DNA of 64,000 nt from JAAXHB01 sp965221635 (GCA_965221635.1 OZ244902.1:310001-374000); one strand, 5' to 3'; shown: positions 15,898 to 26,283, counted from the stretch's first letter. Notes: a model not told the origin generated them from the letters alone. Translations and numbers: made by a program.

Positions 15898-16578
15898 TCA
15901 GCTGTGGGTGAGGTGGCGGGCTCGGGTTAGTACTTGGTCTAGCATTTCTTTGGTTAGGCGGCCGGTGAAGGTGTTCTGCTGGCTTACGTGATAGCTGCAC
16001 AACAGGGTTCGACCGTCCACGAGCGGCACCTCCAGGCCGTGGGCGAACTTGGGGCGAGGGCCGCTGCCGAGCAGCGTCCAGAGCACCTGGTATGCGAAGG
16101 CGCCCAGGGCCATCACCACCCGCACGTTGGCCAAGGCCTTCATCTCTCGTTCGAAGAACGGACGGCACTGGTCGCGTTCGGCCGGGGTGGGCTTGTTGGC
16201 GGGTGGCGCGCACTTCACCGGCGAGGTGATCCACACGCCTGTGAGGCTGAGCCCGTCGCCACGGTGAGTGGACTGCGGCTGGTTGGCGTACCCGGCTCGG
16301 TGCAGCGCCGCGTACAACCAGTCCCCTGAACGGTCACCGGTGAACATGCGCCCAGTTCGGTTGGCGCCGTGAGCCGCGGGCGCCAGCCCCACCACCAACA
16401 GACTCGCCTTTGGATCGCCGAAACCCGGAACCCCTTTGGCCCAATACTCGTCGTTGCGGAACGCGGCACGCTTCTCGCGCCCCACCTGCTCGCGCCACTG
16501 CACCAAACGCGGACACGCCCGACACTGGCCCACCTCCACACCAATCACCTCGAGCGACACCTTGCCACCTGCGTTCAC
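15898..16578 (-). CDS. Uracil-DNA glycosylase, family 5 (UdgB-like)
   Basis: 226 residues. Motif A reads GLAPAAHGANRTGRMFTGD (residues ~64-82), the family 5 pattern that lacks the usual catalytic Asp/Asn. Four cysteines fit the FeS cluster: CRACP near residue 18 and the KC/QC pair near residues 121 and 137. The second active-site motif SYHVSQQNTFTG is near residue 195. It removes uracil and related lesions from DNA to begin base excision repair. The start is a GTG at 16578, and GTG codons a few residues downstream are also possible. Lies directly upstream of a DNA methyltransferase on the same strand. Confidence 0.88.
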   Translation of the reverse strand: MNAGGKVSLEVIGVEVGQCRACPRLVQWREQVGREKRAAFRNDEYWAKGVPGFGDPKASLLVVGLAPAAHGANRTGRMFTGDRSGDWLYAALHRAGYANQPQSTHRGDGLSLTGVWITSPVKCAPPANKPTPAERDQCRPFFEREMKALANVRVVMALGAFAYQVLWTLLGSGPRPKFAHGLEVPLVDGRTLLCSYHVSQQNTFTGRLTKEMLDQVLTRARHLTHS

Positions 16579-16796
16579 CGAGCCGGTCTCCCTTCACACG
16601 CTCCGCCCACCTCAGACTCTGCACTCGCTATCACAAACGCGCCAACCCCTCACTAGGGCGTCGGGTTCAGGCGTTTGCTCTGACGCCGCATTGGCGCCAG
16701 GTCCAAGTCAACCGGCGGACGATCGAACCTCGTGGCAGGTGGCGCACCGGCAAAATGGGACTGCCCATATCCTGCACCCGGCAGCCGCTTGCAGCC

Positions 16797-17567
16797 ATGA
16801 GCTTGAAGCATCCCCAAACCGACGCCCCGGGAACCACACCGAACAAGATGACTGAACCTGACGACACTTCCACAGCCGCTTCGGCAGACGCCGAGCAGCC
16901 TGCCGGCACCGACGCCAAAGCAGAGGGAGACTCTTCGGCGGCCGGCACGCGGATTTTGTTTGTGCGGCATGGGCAGACGCCTACCACCGGATCGGTGCTG
17001 CCGGGGCGAACGCCGGGGTTGCACTTGTCCGACGAGGGCCGCGCTCAGGCCCGCACTGCCGCTGAGAGGATCGCAGCCCTCGGCAAGAGCGTCGCCGCGG
17101 TTTACGCGTCGCCCATGGAGCGCACTTGTGACACGGCCGAGCCCATCGCTGATGCCTGCGGGCTGGAGGTGATCACCCATCAAGGGCTCAACGAATGCGA
17201 CTTCGGCCAATGGACCGGGCGCGAACTGAAGGAACTGCGCAAGCTCGACGAATGGGCAACAGTTCAGCGCAACCCGAGCGGGTTCAGCTTCCCCGACGGC
17301 GAGTCGTTCGCCCACATGCAAGCCAGGGCACTGCAAGCCACCGCTCACATCGCACAACAGCACCGGGGCAAGGTGGTGGTGGCGGTGTCGCACGCCGATG
17401 TGATCAAGGCCATCATTGCGGCCGCCATGGGCACACCCCTGGACTTGTTTCAGCGGATCGTGGTGTCGCCGTGCTCCATCTCGGCGGTGGACTACACGTC
17501 CGGCGGCCCGGTGGTGCTCACCGTGAACAGCACCGGCGACAACCTAGGCGCACTCAAGCTGTCCTGA
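16797..17567 (+). CDS. Histidine phosphatase (phosphoglycerate mutase-like) of the DUF3090 cluster
   Basis: 256 residues from ATG 16797 (ATG 16848 is an alternative). The first ~50 residues are disordered and acidic. The catalytic RHG motif is present as ILFVRHGQTPTTG, with the second histidine in VAVSHADVIKAI near residue 210 and ERTCDTAEPIA between. It is a phosphohistidine-dependent phosphatase; the substrate is unknown. In many actinobacteria this protein is encoded with DUF3090 and SCO1664-family genes, as here, so the three probably share a pathway or process. The closeness of the next gene (102 bp) supports cotranscription. Confidence 0.85.
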   Translation: MSLKHPQTDAPGTTPNKMTEPDDTSTAASADAEQPAGTDAKAEGDSSAAGTRILFVRHGQTPTTGSVLPGRTPGLHLSDEGRAQARTAAERIAALGKSVAAVYASPMERTCDTAEPIADACGLEVITHQGLNECDFGQWTGRELKELRKLDEWATVQRNPSGFSFPDGESFAHMQARALQATAHIAQQHRGKVVVAVSHADVIKAIIAAAMGTPLDLFQRIVVSPCSISAVDYTSGGPVVLTVNSTGDNLGALKLS

Positions 17568-17669
17568 TCTGAGGCGGCACCGGCGCGCCCGCGGCGCACA
17601 AGCCCACCCCGGGTTCATACAACGGGGCCAGGCGAGGGTTGGGCATTTTGGGGGTTGTTGCGTGCCAGA

Positions 17670-18188
17670 ATGAGGCTTGTGAGCGAGTGCTTCCAGTTCC
17701 CGTCGGTTGACCTGATCACCGTTGGCACCCTCGGCCCCAAAGGGCAGCGGGTGTTCTACTTCCAGTGCCGCTACGACGACATGCTGGTGAGTTTCAAGAT
17801 GGAGAAACAGCAAGCCGCCGCGCTCGCCGAGTACCTCGACCGCCTTCTCACCGACCTCGGTCTTCCCGACGACGACGACTCGAAGCTGGACATGGACCTG
17901 CGCGAACCGGTGGTGGAGGAATGGGTGGTGGGGTCGATGGGCATCGCCTATGACGCCAACAGCGACATCGTGGTGCTGGTGTTGGAGGAGGTCTCCAACG
18001 ACGACGAGATCGAGGACGACGACGACCTCGAAGACCCGGGCGAGCTTCACCTGTGGCTGACCCGCCACCAGGTCGCCGCGCTGGTGGAACGAACCCGCAT
18101 GGTGGTGGCGGCAGGGCGCACCCCTTGCCCCTGGTGCGGACGACCGCTTGAACCCACCAACGGCGACTGGTGTCCGTGCCACAACTAG
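17670..18188 (+). CDS. DUF3090 family protein
   Basis: 172 residues from ATG 17670. The sequence RVFYFQCRYDDMLVSFKMEKQQAAALAEYLDRLL fits DUF3090 in several pieces, and the C-terminus has a zinc-ribbon-like cysteine set, CPWCGRPL and DWCPCHN. The middle is strongly acidic (DDDEDD around residue 115). The function is unknown. It sits between the phosphatase and the SCO1664-family gene, overlapping the latter by 19 bp, a cluster order conserved across actinobacteria. The two genes are therefore probably translated together. Confidence 0.85.
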   Translation: MRLVSECFQFPSVDLITVGTLGPKGQRVFYFQCRYDDMLVSFKMEKQQAAALAEYLDRLLTDLGLPDDDDSKLDMDLREPVVEEWVVGSMGIAYDANSDIVVLVLEEVSNDDEIEDDDDLEDPGELHLWLTRHQVAALVERTRMVVAAGRTPCPWCGRPLEPTNGDWCPCHN

Positions 18189-19021
18189 AACCCGAACAGG
18201 CACAAACCCACGGCGACAACCAACCGCCGACCCAGGACACCGGCAACGACACCCAAGAACCGTCCGACACCGCCGAGGATGAACCCGAATCGCCGATCCT
18301 GCAGCGCGACCCGATAGCCACCGACCGAGCGCTGCAACTACTCACAGCAGGCGAGGTGAGCCTGCGGGGGCGGATGCCCTACAGCTCGAACGCCACCTTC
18401 CTGGTGGACGTGTGCCACAACGGCCTGGCCGCGCAGGCGATTTACAAGCCGGTGAGGGGCGAGCGCCCCCTATGGGATTTTCCCACCGGCCTGGCTCACC
18501 GCGAGGTTGGGGCGTTTCTTATGGCCGAGGCTCTGGGATGGGAGGTGGTGCCACCCACGGTGATGCGCGCCGACCTTCCCTTCGATGCCGGTTCGCTGCA
18601 GCTGTTCATGCCGGCCGACTTCTCCGAGCACTACTTCACCCTGGTGTCCGAGCCCAGGCACCAACACGCCATGCAACGCATATGCGCCCTCGACGTTGTG
18701 ATCAACAACACCGACCGCAAGTCGGGTCATTGCCTGCTGGGCACCGACGACAAGATCTGGGCGATCGACAACGGACTGTCGTTCCATCACGAGTTCAAAC
18801 TGCGAACCGTGATCTGGGATTTCGAAGGCGAGAACCTGCCCGACACGATCCTGCGCGACCTTCAAGCCGTGTGCGCGGCAGGGCTGCCCATCGCGCTGGC
18901 AGAAACACTCACCCCGCTTGAGCGGGCCGCCACCGAAACCCGCCTGAAGGCCCTCACCGAGGCGGGGCACTTTCCGGTGGACGAAACCGGAGGCCGTCGC
19001 TGGCCCTGGCCGTTGGTTTAG
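18170..19021 (+). CDS. SCO1664 family protein (PI3/4-kinase-like fold)
   Basis: 283 residues from GTG 18170, inside the end of the DUF3090 gene. The first ~40 residues are disordered. The remainder follows the SCO1664 pattern: AIYKPVRGERPLWDFP (nucleotide-binding lysine region), GSLQLFMPADF, then DVVINNTDRKSGHCLL and IWAIDNGLSFH. The last two correspond to the catalytic-loop and metal-binding (D-x-G-like) motifs of PI3/4-kinase-related folds. Kinase-like ATP chemistry is therefore plausible, but no substrate is established for this family. Third gene of the phosphatase-DUF3090-SCO1664 set. Confidence 0.85.
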   Translation: MSVPQLEPEQAQTHGDNQPPTQDTGNDTQEPSDTAEDEPESPILQRDPIATDRALQLLTAGEVSLRGRMPYSSNATFLVDVCHNGLAAQAIYKPVRGERPLWDFPTGLAHREVGAFLMAEALGWEVVPPTVMRADLPFDAGSLQLFMPADFSEHYFTLVSEPRHQHAMQRICALDVVINNTDRKSGHCLLGTDDKIWAIDNGLSFHHEFKLRTVIWDFEGENLPDTILRDLQAVCAAGLPIALAETLTPLERAATETRLKALTEAGHFPVDETGGRRWPWPLV

Positions 19022-19079
19022 CGCCCCCCGGCTCACAACCGGCGGGGCGAAGCCGGCGCCCCGGGGGCCACGCCGGTGG

Positions 19080-20051
<972 letters not shown>

Positions 20052-20125
20052 TTGCGTCTTTGCCTTCCGTCTGTTGCCTTGGTCTTGCCTTTGCCTTGGT
20101 CTTGTGCCCGGTGATTCCGCCGGGA

Positions 20126-20905
20126 TCAGATGACCTTGAGTTCTTCGAGGAATGCCACGATCCGCTCGTGGGCGTCTCCCTCGTCCTCCACCACTTCACC
20201 GGCGGCTCGGGCGGGCGCGTCGTACACGTTCACGATCGACTGACCGCTGCCGGCCCACCCAACTTGTGACACGTCGATGCCCAGGTCGGCCACGCCGAGT
20301 TCGTCCACCGGCTTGCGCTTGGCGCCCATGATTCCCTTGAACGACGGATAGCGGGGCTCCACCACACCCGCGGTAACCGACACCACCGCAGGCAGCGGAC
20401 ACTCCACCAGGTCGGCGCCCGCCTCGGTTTGGCGGCGCACACGGGCGGTGCCGTCGGAGATCGACACCTCCTTGGCGAAAGTCACCGACGGCAACCCCAA
20501 CAGTTCGGCCACCTGCGCGGGCACCACGCCGGTGTAACCGTCGCTGGACTCGGTGGCTGCGAGCACCAGGTCTGGTTCTGCGCGGCTGATCGCCGCGGCG
20601 AGCACTTTGGCCGTGCCCAAAGCGTCGGAACCGCTCAGCGCTTCGTCGCTGATCAGCGTGGCCGAATCGGCGCCCATGGCCAGCGCGGTGCGCAAACCGC
20701 TCACCTCGTTGTTGGGCGCCATCGACACGAGATGCACCTCCCCGCCACCGGCGGCGTCCACCAGTTGCAGCGCCATCTCCACTCCGTAGGAGTCGGATTC
20801 GTCGAGGATGAGTTTCATGTCCCGCCTCAGGGTGTGATCCTGGGGATCAAGCTCACCGGGGTCGGCGGGGTCTGGGATCTGCTTCACGCAGACGACAACC
20901 TTCAT
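20126..20905 (-). CDS. etfB: Electron transfer flavoprotein beta subunit
   Basis: 259 residues beginning MKVVVCVKQIPDPADP, the usual EtfB start. Other family features are LDESDSYGVEMALQL and the AMP-binding-region segment DGYTGVVPAQVAELLGLPSV, and near the end FKGIMGAKRKPVDELGVADL. First gene of the etfBA pair; its start at 20905 faces the diacylglycerol kinase gene across a short divergent region of about 106 bp. Confidence 0.96.
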   Translation of the reverse strand: MKVVVCVKQIPDPADPGELDPQDHTLRRDMKLILDESDSYGVEMALQLVDAAGGGEVHLVSMAPNNEVSGLRTALAMGADSATLISDEALSGSDALGTAKVLAAAISRAEPDLVLAATESSDGYTGVVPAQVAELLGLPSVTFAKEVSISDGTARVRRQTEAGADLVECPLPAVVSVTAGVVEPRYPSFKGIMGAKRKPVDELGVADLGIDVSQVGWAGSGQSIVNVYDAPARAAGEVVEDEGDAHERIVAFLEELKVI

Positions 20906-21011
20906 GGCGCCAATTGTGCCCGACCGAAGGCCCGAATTGCGCCCGAATCCGGCCGAAAGATCAACCCCTTCGACAAGTTCACCGGCCCACCCACAAGGCA
21001 GACTGGCAAAC

Positions 21012-22022
21012 GTGCGGATCGAGCTGATCGTGAATTCGGCCGCGTCGTCGGTGACGGCCCGGCGCCGTGTGGTGATCCAAAAGGCGCTGTCGGCAGATCA
21101 CGAGGTTCGCCTCGCCGAAACCACACGCCGAGGACACGCAACCGGACTCGCCCAGGCCGCGGCCCGCGACGGCGCGGATGTGGCTGTGGTGCTCGGCGGC
21201 GACGGCACCCTCAACGAAGCCGCCAACGGACTGGCCGGGACCGGCACGGCGCTGGCAGCGCTGCCCGGTGGCAGCACCAACGTGTTCGCACGCATCCTCG
21301 GCACCCCCGACGACCCGGTGGACGCGGTGGGCTGGCTGCTCGACGCTCTCGACGCCAACTCCATCACCAAGATCGGCCTCGGCGCCGCCGCCGGTCGCCA
21401 CTTCTTGTTTCACTGCGGCGTCGGTTTCGACGCGGCGGTGGTGCAACAAGTGGAGCGACGAGGCCACTGGAAGCGCTGGGCGGGCCATCCACTGTTCGTG
21501 TACGCCGCGATCAACACGTGGCTGCGGCGCCGCAACCGCCGACGCCCACCAATGGAGGTACACACCGGTGCCGCTGGGCCCAGCGAGGCTGGGTTCGGCG
21601 AGGCTGGGTCCGGCGAGGAGGGGCCCGGTGAACACAACCCCGGTGAGCACAGGCCCGGCGAGCACAAGGGACTGTTCACCGTGGCGCTCAACGCCAATCC
21701 GTACACCTACATCGGTGATCGGGCGTTCAACCTTGTGCCCGACCTTGAGTTCTCGGATCCTCTCGCCTTGGTGATCATCGAGGATCTGGCGCTGTGGAGG
21801 CTCGGCCCCACGGCGCTGCGGGCGCTGGGCGCGGGCGACATTCGATCGATGTCCGGGGTGACGGTTCGCGCGAACCAGACCAGAGCGACGATCGTGGCCG
21901 ATCCGCCTGTGGCCTACCAGCTAGACGGTGACTACATCGGCGAGGTTTCCCGCCTGGAACTCACCTGGACGCCCGACGCTCTGCGACTCGTGACCGGCCC
22001 ACCCTCGGCCGAGGACTCCTGA
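21012..22022 (+). CDS. Diacylglycerol/sphingosine kinase family lipid kinase (DagK/YegS-like)
   Basis: 336 residues from GTG 21012 (RIELIVNSAASSVTARRR), chosen over an upstream ATG at 20904 that adds 36 unlike residues. The nucleotide-binding motif VVLGGDGTLNEAANGLAG and ALPGGSTNVFARILG identify the DAGK catalytic domain. The C-terminal beta domain shows NANPYTYIGDRAFNLVPDLE and YQLDGDYIG. Residues ~192-219 are a pentapeptide tandem insertion, absent from typical members. Expected to phosphorylate a lipid such as diacylglycerol at the membrane. Divergent from etfB. Confidence 0.88.
   Translation: MRIELIVNSAASSVTARRRVVIQKALSADHEVRLAETTRRGHATGLAQAAARDGADVAVVLGGDGTLNEAANGLAGTGTALAALPGGSTNVFARILGTPDDPVDAVGWLLDALDANSITKIGLGAAAGRHFLFHCGVGFDAAVVQQVERRGHWKRWAGHPLFVYAAINTWLRRRNRRRPPMEVHTGAAGPSEAGFGEAGSGEEGPGEHNPGEHRPGEHKGLFTVALNANPYTYIGDRAFNLVPDLEFSDPLALVIIEDLALWRLGPTALRALGAGDIRSMSGVTVRANQTRATIVADPPVAYQLDGDYIGEVSRLELTWTPDALRLVTGPPSAEDS
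21585..21668. repeat. In-frame 15-bp tandem repeat coding E-x-x-x-G pentapeptides
   Basis: Five and a half 15-bp units starting GAG/GAA, encoding EAGFG, EAGSG, EEGPG, EHNPG, EHRPG and EHK inside the lipid kinase. The period equals five codons, so copy-number change keeps the frame. Confidence 0.85.
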
Positions 22023-22160
22023 GCCGGCAGGCAACTCCCGAGCCGGCAGGCAACTCCCGAGCCGGCAGGCAACTCCTAACCCGGCAGTCAGCCCCTGACC
22101 CGGCAGTCAGCCCCTGAGCCGGCCAGCGGGCAGCTCCTGAGCCGACCGGCAGGCAGCTCC
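22021..22160. repeat. 19-bp tandem repeat in convergent intergenic region
   Basis: About seven units between the lipid kinase and P450 genes. The first three are nearly identical (GAGCCGGCAGGCAACTCCC), the next two are a variant (GACCCGGCAGTCAGCCCCT), and the last two are lengthened. The first overlaps the kinase stop. No spacers, so not a CRISPR array. Confidence 0.85.
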
Positions 22161-22165
22161 AGGGG

Positions 22166-23539
22166 TCAGGCGGAGCGCTGGACGTTGCCTCCGTAGCCGA
22201 CCGTTCCCGAGGCGCCCGCGGCCGATCCGAGGCGTGCCACCGCAACGGTGTCATACGAGGCCGACGGGGTGAAGGTCACCGGCAGGGTCTTCACACCTGC
22301 GATGAAGTTCGAGCGCAGGTATCGGGGATGACCAACCGAGAAGCTGGGATGAGTGCCGGGGCGGATGTCGGGCATCCTGCGGGCAAGTTCGCGGAACATC
22401 AAGCGGATCTCCATTTTGGCCAGGTTGGCGCCCAGGCAGTAGTGGGGCCCGCCGCCACCGAAACCCAGGTGTTCGTTGGGCCGGCGTTCGATGTCGAACT
22501 GCCACGGGTCGTCGAACACCCGCGGATCACGGTCGGCGGCCACGTACCACAAGATCACCTTGTCCCCCGCCGAGATTTTCGTGTCGCCCAGTTGGTAGTC
22601 ACACAGCGCCTGACGTCTGAAGAACATCACCGGCGTGGCCCAGCGAACGATCTCGTCCACAGCTGTGTCCATGTAACGGTCGGGATCCGACAAGAACTTC
22701 TCCCACTGATCGGGAAAGTCGAAAAAGCCGAGCATCCCGCGAGTGATCGAGTTCCGGGTGGTTTCGTTGCCTGCCACGCACAGGATCAAAAAGAACATGT
22801 CGAACTCGAGCTCGGACAGCTTCTCGCCGTCGAGGTCGGCGGTGAGCAGTGTGGTGACGATGTCGTCGGCCCATTGGTCACGACGCTCGGTTTGGAGTTT
22901 GTGTGAGTAGCTGAACAACTCGATCGACGCGGCCAGCGTGTCATCGGGGCTGGAGGTGAAGTCCGGGTCGGTGCTGCCGATCAGCGAATTGGTCCACTCG
23001 AAAATCTTGGCCCTGTCCTCGATGGGGATGCCCATCATCTCGGCGATGGCCTGCAAGGGCAGCTCCGAGGAGATGTCGGCCACGAAGTCGCAGTAACCCT
23101 GCTCGCACACCCGGTCGAGGATCATGTCGGTGCGGTTCTGCAGGTAGTCCTCGAGCAGGCCGATCATGCGAGGCGTGAAACCCCGGTTCACCAGCTTGCG
23201 GTAGCGGGTGTGGCGGGGCGGATCCATGTCGATCAGGATGTGATCACGCGAGAACTGGCTGGACACCTCGCTCTTGTTGGGTTCCTGCATCTGGGTGCCG
23301 CTGTGATTCGACGAGAACACGTCGGGACGCCGCGACGCCTCCTTTATGTGCTCGTGACGGGTGATCGCCCAGTACCCCGGGCCCACGTCGCCCTCGTCGA
23401 TCCAGTGAATGCCGGGGTCGGTGTCCCGCAGTTGCGCCAGCACCTCGTGGTGGTCCTGGCGCTGGAACATGTCGTGATCCCACAGATCGAAGTCGAGACC
23501 TTCGGTGGGCCGAGCAACATTCGGGCCTTGTACCGCCAT
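22166..23539 (-). CDS. Cytochrome P450
   Basis: 457 residues from ATG 23539, with GGAGGGAAA just upstream. The heme-ligand motif FGGGGPHYCLGANLA is near residue 390, the I-helix oxygen-activation motif is CVAGNETTRNS near 277 and the K-helix ExxR-like segment is DEIVRWATPVMFFRR near 320. HILIDMDPPRHTRYRKLVNR is the usual C-helix region. The length and sequence resemble the bacterial steroid/terpene/alkane-hydroxylating P450s of actinobacteria (CYP125/142/124-like), but the substrate cannot be assigned. No ferredoxin or reductase gene is adjacent. Confidence 0.93.
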   Translation of the reverse strand: MAVQGPNVARPTEGLDFDLWDHDMFQRQDHHEVLAQLRDTDPGIHWIDEGDVGPGYWAITRHEHIKEASRRPDVFSSNHSGTQMQEPNKSEVSSQFSRDHILIDMDPPRHTRYRKLVNRGFTPRMIGLLEDYLQNRTDMILDRVCEQGYCDFVADISSELPLQAIAEMMGIPIEDRAKIFEWTNSLIGSTDPDFTSSPDDTLAASIELFSYSHKLQTERRDQWADDIVTTLLTADLDGEKLSELEFDMFFLILCVAGNETTRNSITRGMLGFFDFPDQWEKFLSDPDRYMDTAVDEIVRWATPVMFFRRQALCDYQLGDTKISAGDKVILWYVAADRDPRVFDDPWQFDIERRPNEHLGFGGGGPHYCLGANLAKMEIRLMFRELARRMPDIRPGTHPSFSVGHPRYLRSNFIAGVKTLPVTFTPSASYDTVAVARLGSAAGASGTVGYGGNVQRSA

Positions 23540-23717
23540 TTTCCCTCCAGGGCCAAGCGGGGCGGGGGCGTGGAGGCAGGACCGGGGCCGCGGAGCATCC
23601 TCCACCTGTGATTTCAATCTGGCTTTGACTCAATCTGGCCGTGATCTCAATCCGCGGTCATCTTACCAGGAAGACAAAACGGGAAGGTAAGGCGGAAGGT
23701 AAGAAGCATTGGACGCC

Positions 23718-24965
23718 CTAGGTGATGGGACTGGAGGGCACTCCCGCTTTGGCGACGGAGGCCTCCACCACCGGCACCTCATGGGGCGCCAGCGGCGGCA
23801 TCCACTTCTTGCGGGCCAGCGCCGCCTCCACGTAAGGCGCCAGCCGGGCAGCCTTTTTTGCCTCGTGTTCGGCGCGCCCGGCGGTGAACTCCCCCAGCAC
23901 CTCGTCTCCGAAAAGCCTGAGGCTGTGGCAGATGTGGCTGTGCAGATTGTTGCCGCCCTGCTGCAGGAAGATCACGTGATCTATGCCTGCTGAGGCTGCG
24001 TCACGGAGCCAGCGTGCGGCGTCGCAGGGGGTGCCGATCGTGTTGGCGTAGTCGTCTCCCGCCACCAATGCCGATTCCACGGCGTGCTCAACCGCGGGGC
24101 CACGCTGAGCCACGTAACGGTTCCACAGGTCGGTGTGGCCCGGAACGGTGTCATCGGTCACCAGCCGCTGCAGCGCGAATGCGAAGAAATGGAAACCGTC
24201 GAAGCCCCTGCGGATGGCAGTTGCCCGATCCTCGTGAAGCGAGAACCCGGTAACCACCGCGATGTTCGCGTTGACGGTGCGCCCCAGCGGCACACACTTG
24301 TCGCTGCAGATGATGTCGTAGTACACGTCGGCCCAGTGGCGGGCCTCGGACGGATCCACGAACGCGAAAGCCAGCGCGCCGAGGCCGCACCGGGCCGCCA
24401 ACTCGATGGTGGAACGGTTGGTGCAGGCGATCCACATCGGCGGGTGCGGCTTTTGCACCGGCTTGGGGATCACGTTGCGGCACGGCATCGAGAAGTGCTC
24501 GCCCTCGAAGCCGGGATAGGGCGTCATTGCCATCATGTTGGCGATCTGCTCGCCGGCTTCGAGGCTCATGGCTCGCTTGAGTTTTGCCGGCACCCCGAAA
24601 CCTCGCAGCTCCAGGCGCGTGGCGCCCTCCCCGATGCCAAGCTCCACACGTCCCCCAGAGATCACGTCCAGGGTGGCGGCGGCCTCGGCGACGCGTGCCG
24701 GATGGGTGTAACCGGGTGGGGTTTGGCGGATGCCGTGACCCAAGCGGATGCGTTTGGTGCGCGACGCGCACGCCGCCAGAAAAACCTCTGGCGCCGACGA
24801 GTGCGAGTACTCCTCCAGGAAGTGGTGCTCCACCGCCCAGGCCACGTCGATGCCGACCTCGTCGGCCAGTTCGACCTGTTCGAGCGCCTCGGCGAACAGT
24901 TTCTGCTCGGAGCGCTCATCCCAGGGCCGGGGAAGCTGATGCTCGTAGAAGATCCCGAATCGCAC
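23718..24965 (-). CDS. LLM class flavin-dependent oxidoreductase (bacterial luciferase-like)
   Basis: 415 residues from GTG 24965. N-terminus RFGIFYEHQLPRPW and VEHHFLEEYSHSSAPEVFLA are typical of luciferase-like monooxygenases, followed by RIRLGHGIRQTPPGYTHPAR and GGRVELGIGEGATRLELRGF. The family uses FMN or F420 to oxidise small organic substrates. The C-terminal part contains HVIFLQQGGNNLHSHIC, likely structural. Located between the P450 and a taurine-dioxygenase-like gene, all on the minus strand, which suggests a catabolic neighbourhood, though spacing of 136-178 bp does not prove an operon. Confidence 0.88.
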   Translation of the reverse strand: MRFGIFYEHQLPRPWDERSEQKLFAEALEQVELADEVGIDVAWAVEHHFLEEYSHSSAPEVFLAACASRTKRIRLGHGIRQTPPGYTHPARVAEAAATLDVISGGRVELGIGEGATRLELRGFGVPAKLKRAMSLEAGEQIANMMAMTPYPGFEGEHFSMPCRNVIPKPVQKPHPPMWIACTNRSTIELAARCGLGALAFAFVDPSEARHWADVYYDIICSDKCVPLGRTVNANIAVVTGFSLHEDRATAIRRGFDGFHFFAFALQRLVTDDTVPGHTDLWNRYVAQRGPAVEHAVESALVAGDDYANTIGTPCDAARWLRDAASAGIDHVIFLQQGGNNLHSHICHSLRLFGDEVLGEFTAGRAEHEAKKAARLAPYVEAALARKKWMPPLAPHEVPVVEASVAKAGVPSSPIT

Positions 24966-25101
24966 CGCGTTTACCTGCGACCGTCGTGAACGGAGGCGAA
25001 CCTGGCCGACCTGCGCCTGCTCACGCTCGTGAAAACTCGCTGCTCAGGCCTGCAAACAACGCCAAGGCGACCGGGCCTAGCGCCTTCTGCGAGCCGGCGG
25101 G

Positions 25102-26028
25102 CTAAAACTCGAAGCCTGCCACTCCGTAGTAGCCGCTGGCGGCGCGCTTGTCGCCTCGTTGGCGGGGCCAGGCGGCGCCGCCGTTGGTGGACACGTCGGG
25201 ACCCTGCGGGTCGTCTCCCAGCACGGTCACACGGCGCAGCACACGCTGGTCGTCGGTGTCGTCCACGATGGAGTGCAACGTGACCCGCTCGTCCCACAAC
25301 GCCACGTCTCCGGAAGACCAGCGCCAGCGGCAGCTGAACTTCACCTGCTCCTGCCAGCGGTACAGGAAACCGAGCACCGCCTGGCTTTCGGGCCTCGACA
25401 ACTGCGGGATGCGCCGTCCGTGCTGCTTGTTCACGTACAGGCTGCGACGCCCGGTTTGGGGATGCACGCGCACCACCGGATGTTCGGCTTTGAGCTTGCC
25501 CTGTCCCCCGTCGTCGTGGATGCAGGTGAGACCGGCCAGGAACTCCTTCATCGGCGCCGAGAGCGAGTCGTACACCTTGTAGCAGTTGATCCACATGGTG
25601 TCGCCGCCCGCGGGTGGGCACGTCACCATGTGCAGCAGCGCCGCTATCGGAGGATGCTGCGAGTAGGTCACATCGGTGTGCCAAATGTCGGCCTTGGGTG
25701 TGGCCGACGTGTCCAGTACACACACCTCGGGCGTGGCCTCGTCCACCTTCTCTATGTAGGGGTGAACCTCGAGCTCGCCGAACAGCGCGCCAATGTCTCG
25801 CAGTTCGCGCACCGATGGATTCACGCCGGGAAGGAACAACACCAGGTGCTCGTCGAGAGCCTCACGCAGCCTCTGGCCAGTCTGTTCGTGAAGTTGGCTC
25901 AGGTCAAGGCCGTGAACCTCGGCGCCGAGTGCGCCGGCCACCGGTTCGACGCGAAAGTCCGGCGCAGAGGATGTGCGCGTGGCCGTGCCGGCGTCTGCGG
26001 TGCGTAGTGCAGTTGTGGTTGTGGTCAT
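25102..26028 (-). CDS. TauD/TfdA family Fe(II)/2-oxoglutarate dioxygenase
   Basis: 308 residues from ATG 26028, with AGGAGG seven bases upstream. The iron-binding His and Asp are in IWHTDVTYSQHPP (residue ~112) and the distal histidine in WDERVTLHSIVDD near 264; RVLRRVTVLGD holds the arginine that binds 2-oxoglutarate. The family releases sulfite from taurine or cleaves 2,4-D and similar compounds. The start LGAEVHGLDLSQLHE is standard. The sulfonate link recalls the sulfopyruvate-decarboxylase-like genes at 2939-4116, but nothing else ties the two loci. A promoter region shared with the substrate-binding protein gene lies at 26029-26283. Confidence 0.9.
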   Translation of the reverse strand: MTTTTTALRTADAGTATRTSSAPDFRVEPVAGALGAEVHGLDLSQLHEQTGQRLREALDEHLVLFLPGVNPSVRELRDIGALFGELEVHPYIEKVDEATPEVCVLDTSATPKADIWHTDVTYSQHPPIAALLHMVTCPPAGGDTMWINCYKVYDSLSAPMKEFLAGLTCIHDDGGQGKLKAEHPVVRVHPQTGRRSLYVNKQHGRRIPQLSRPESQAVLGFLYRWQEQVKFSCRWRWSSGDVALWDERVTLHSIVDDTDDQRVLRRVTVLGDDPQGPDVSTNGGAAWPRQRGDKRAASGYYGVAGFEF

Positions 26029-26283
26029 GTTGCCTCCTGGGTGTGGGCAAGATCGGTTCTCAAGATCGGTGGGCGAGACGCAGGGCAATGCGCTCTTGTA
26101 CTCCTCACACTAAGGCGCGCCAATGCCTCCCGCATGACGGGCGACGGGATGCGCCGGTGGGGCGGGCCGCAAGCCTGCCGCGGGTTCCGATGCCGGCGGC
26201 GCCCATCGGGTTGAGCGCACCGCCAGGCGATAGCGTGCCCCAATTCATCTGATGTCCACCAACGGCTAGATCCTGGAGGAGAA

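Noticed and set aside
22021..22160. CRISPR array
   Set aside because: The units abut without spacers and there are no cas genes; it is a simple 19-bp tandem repeat.
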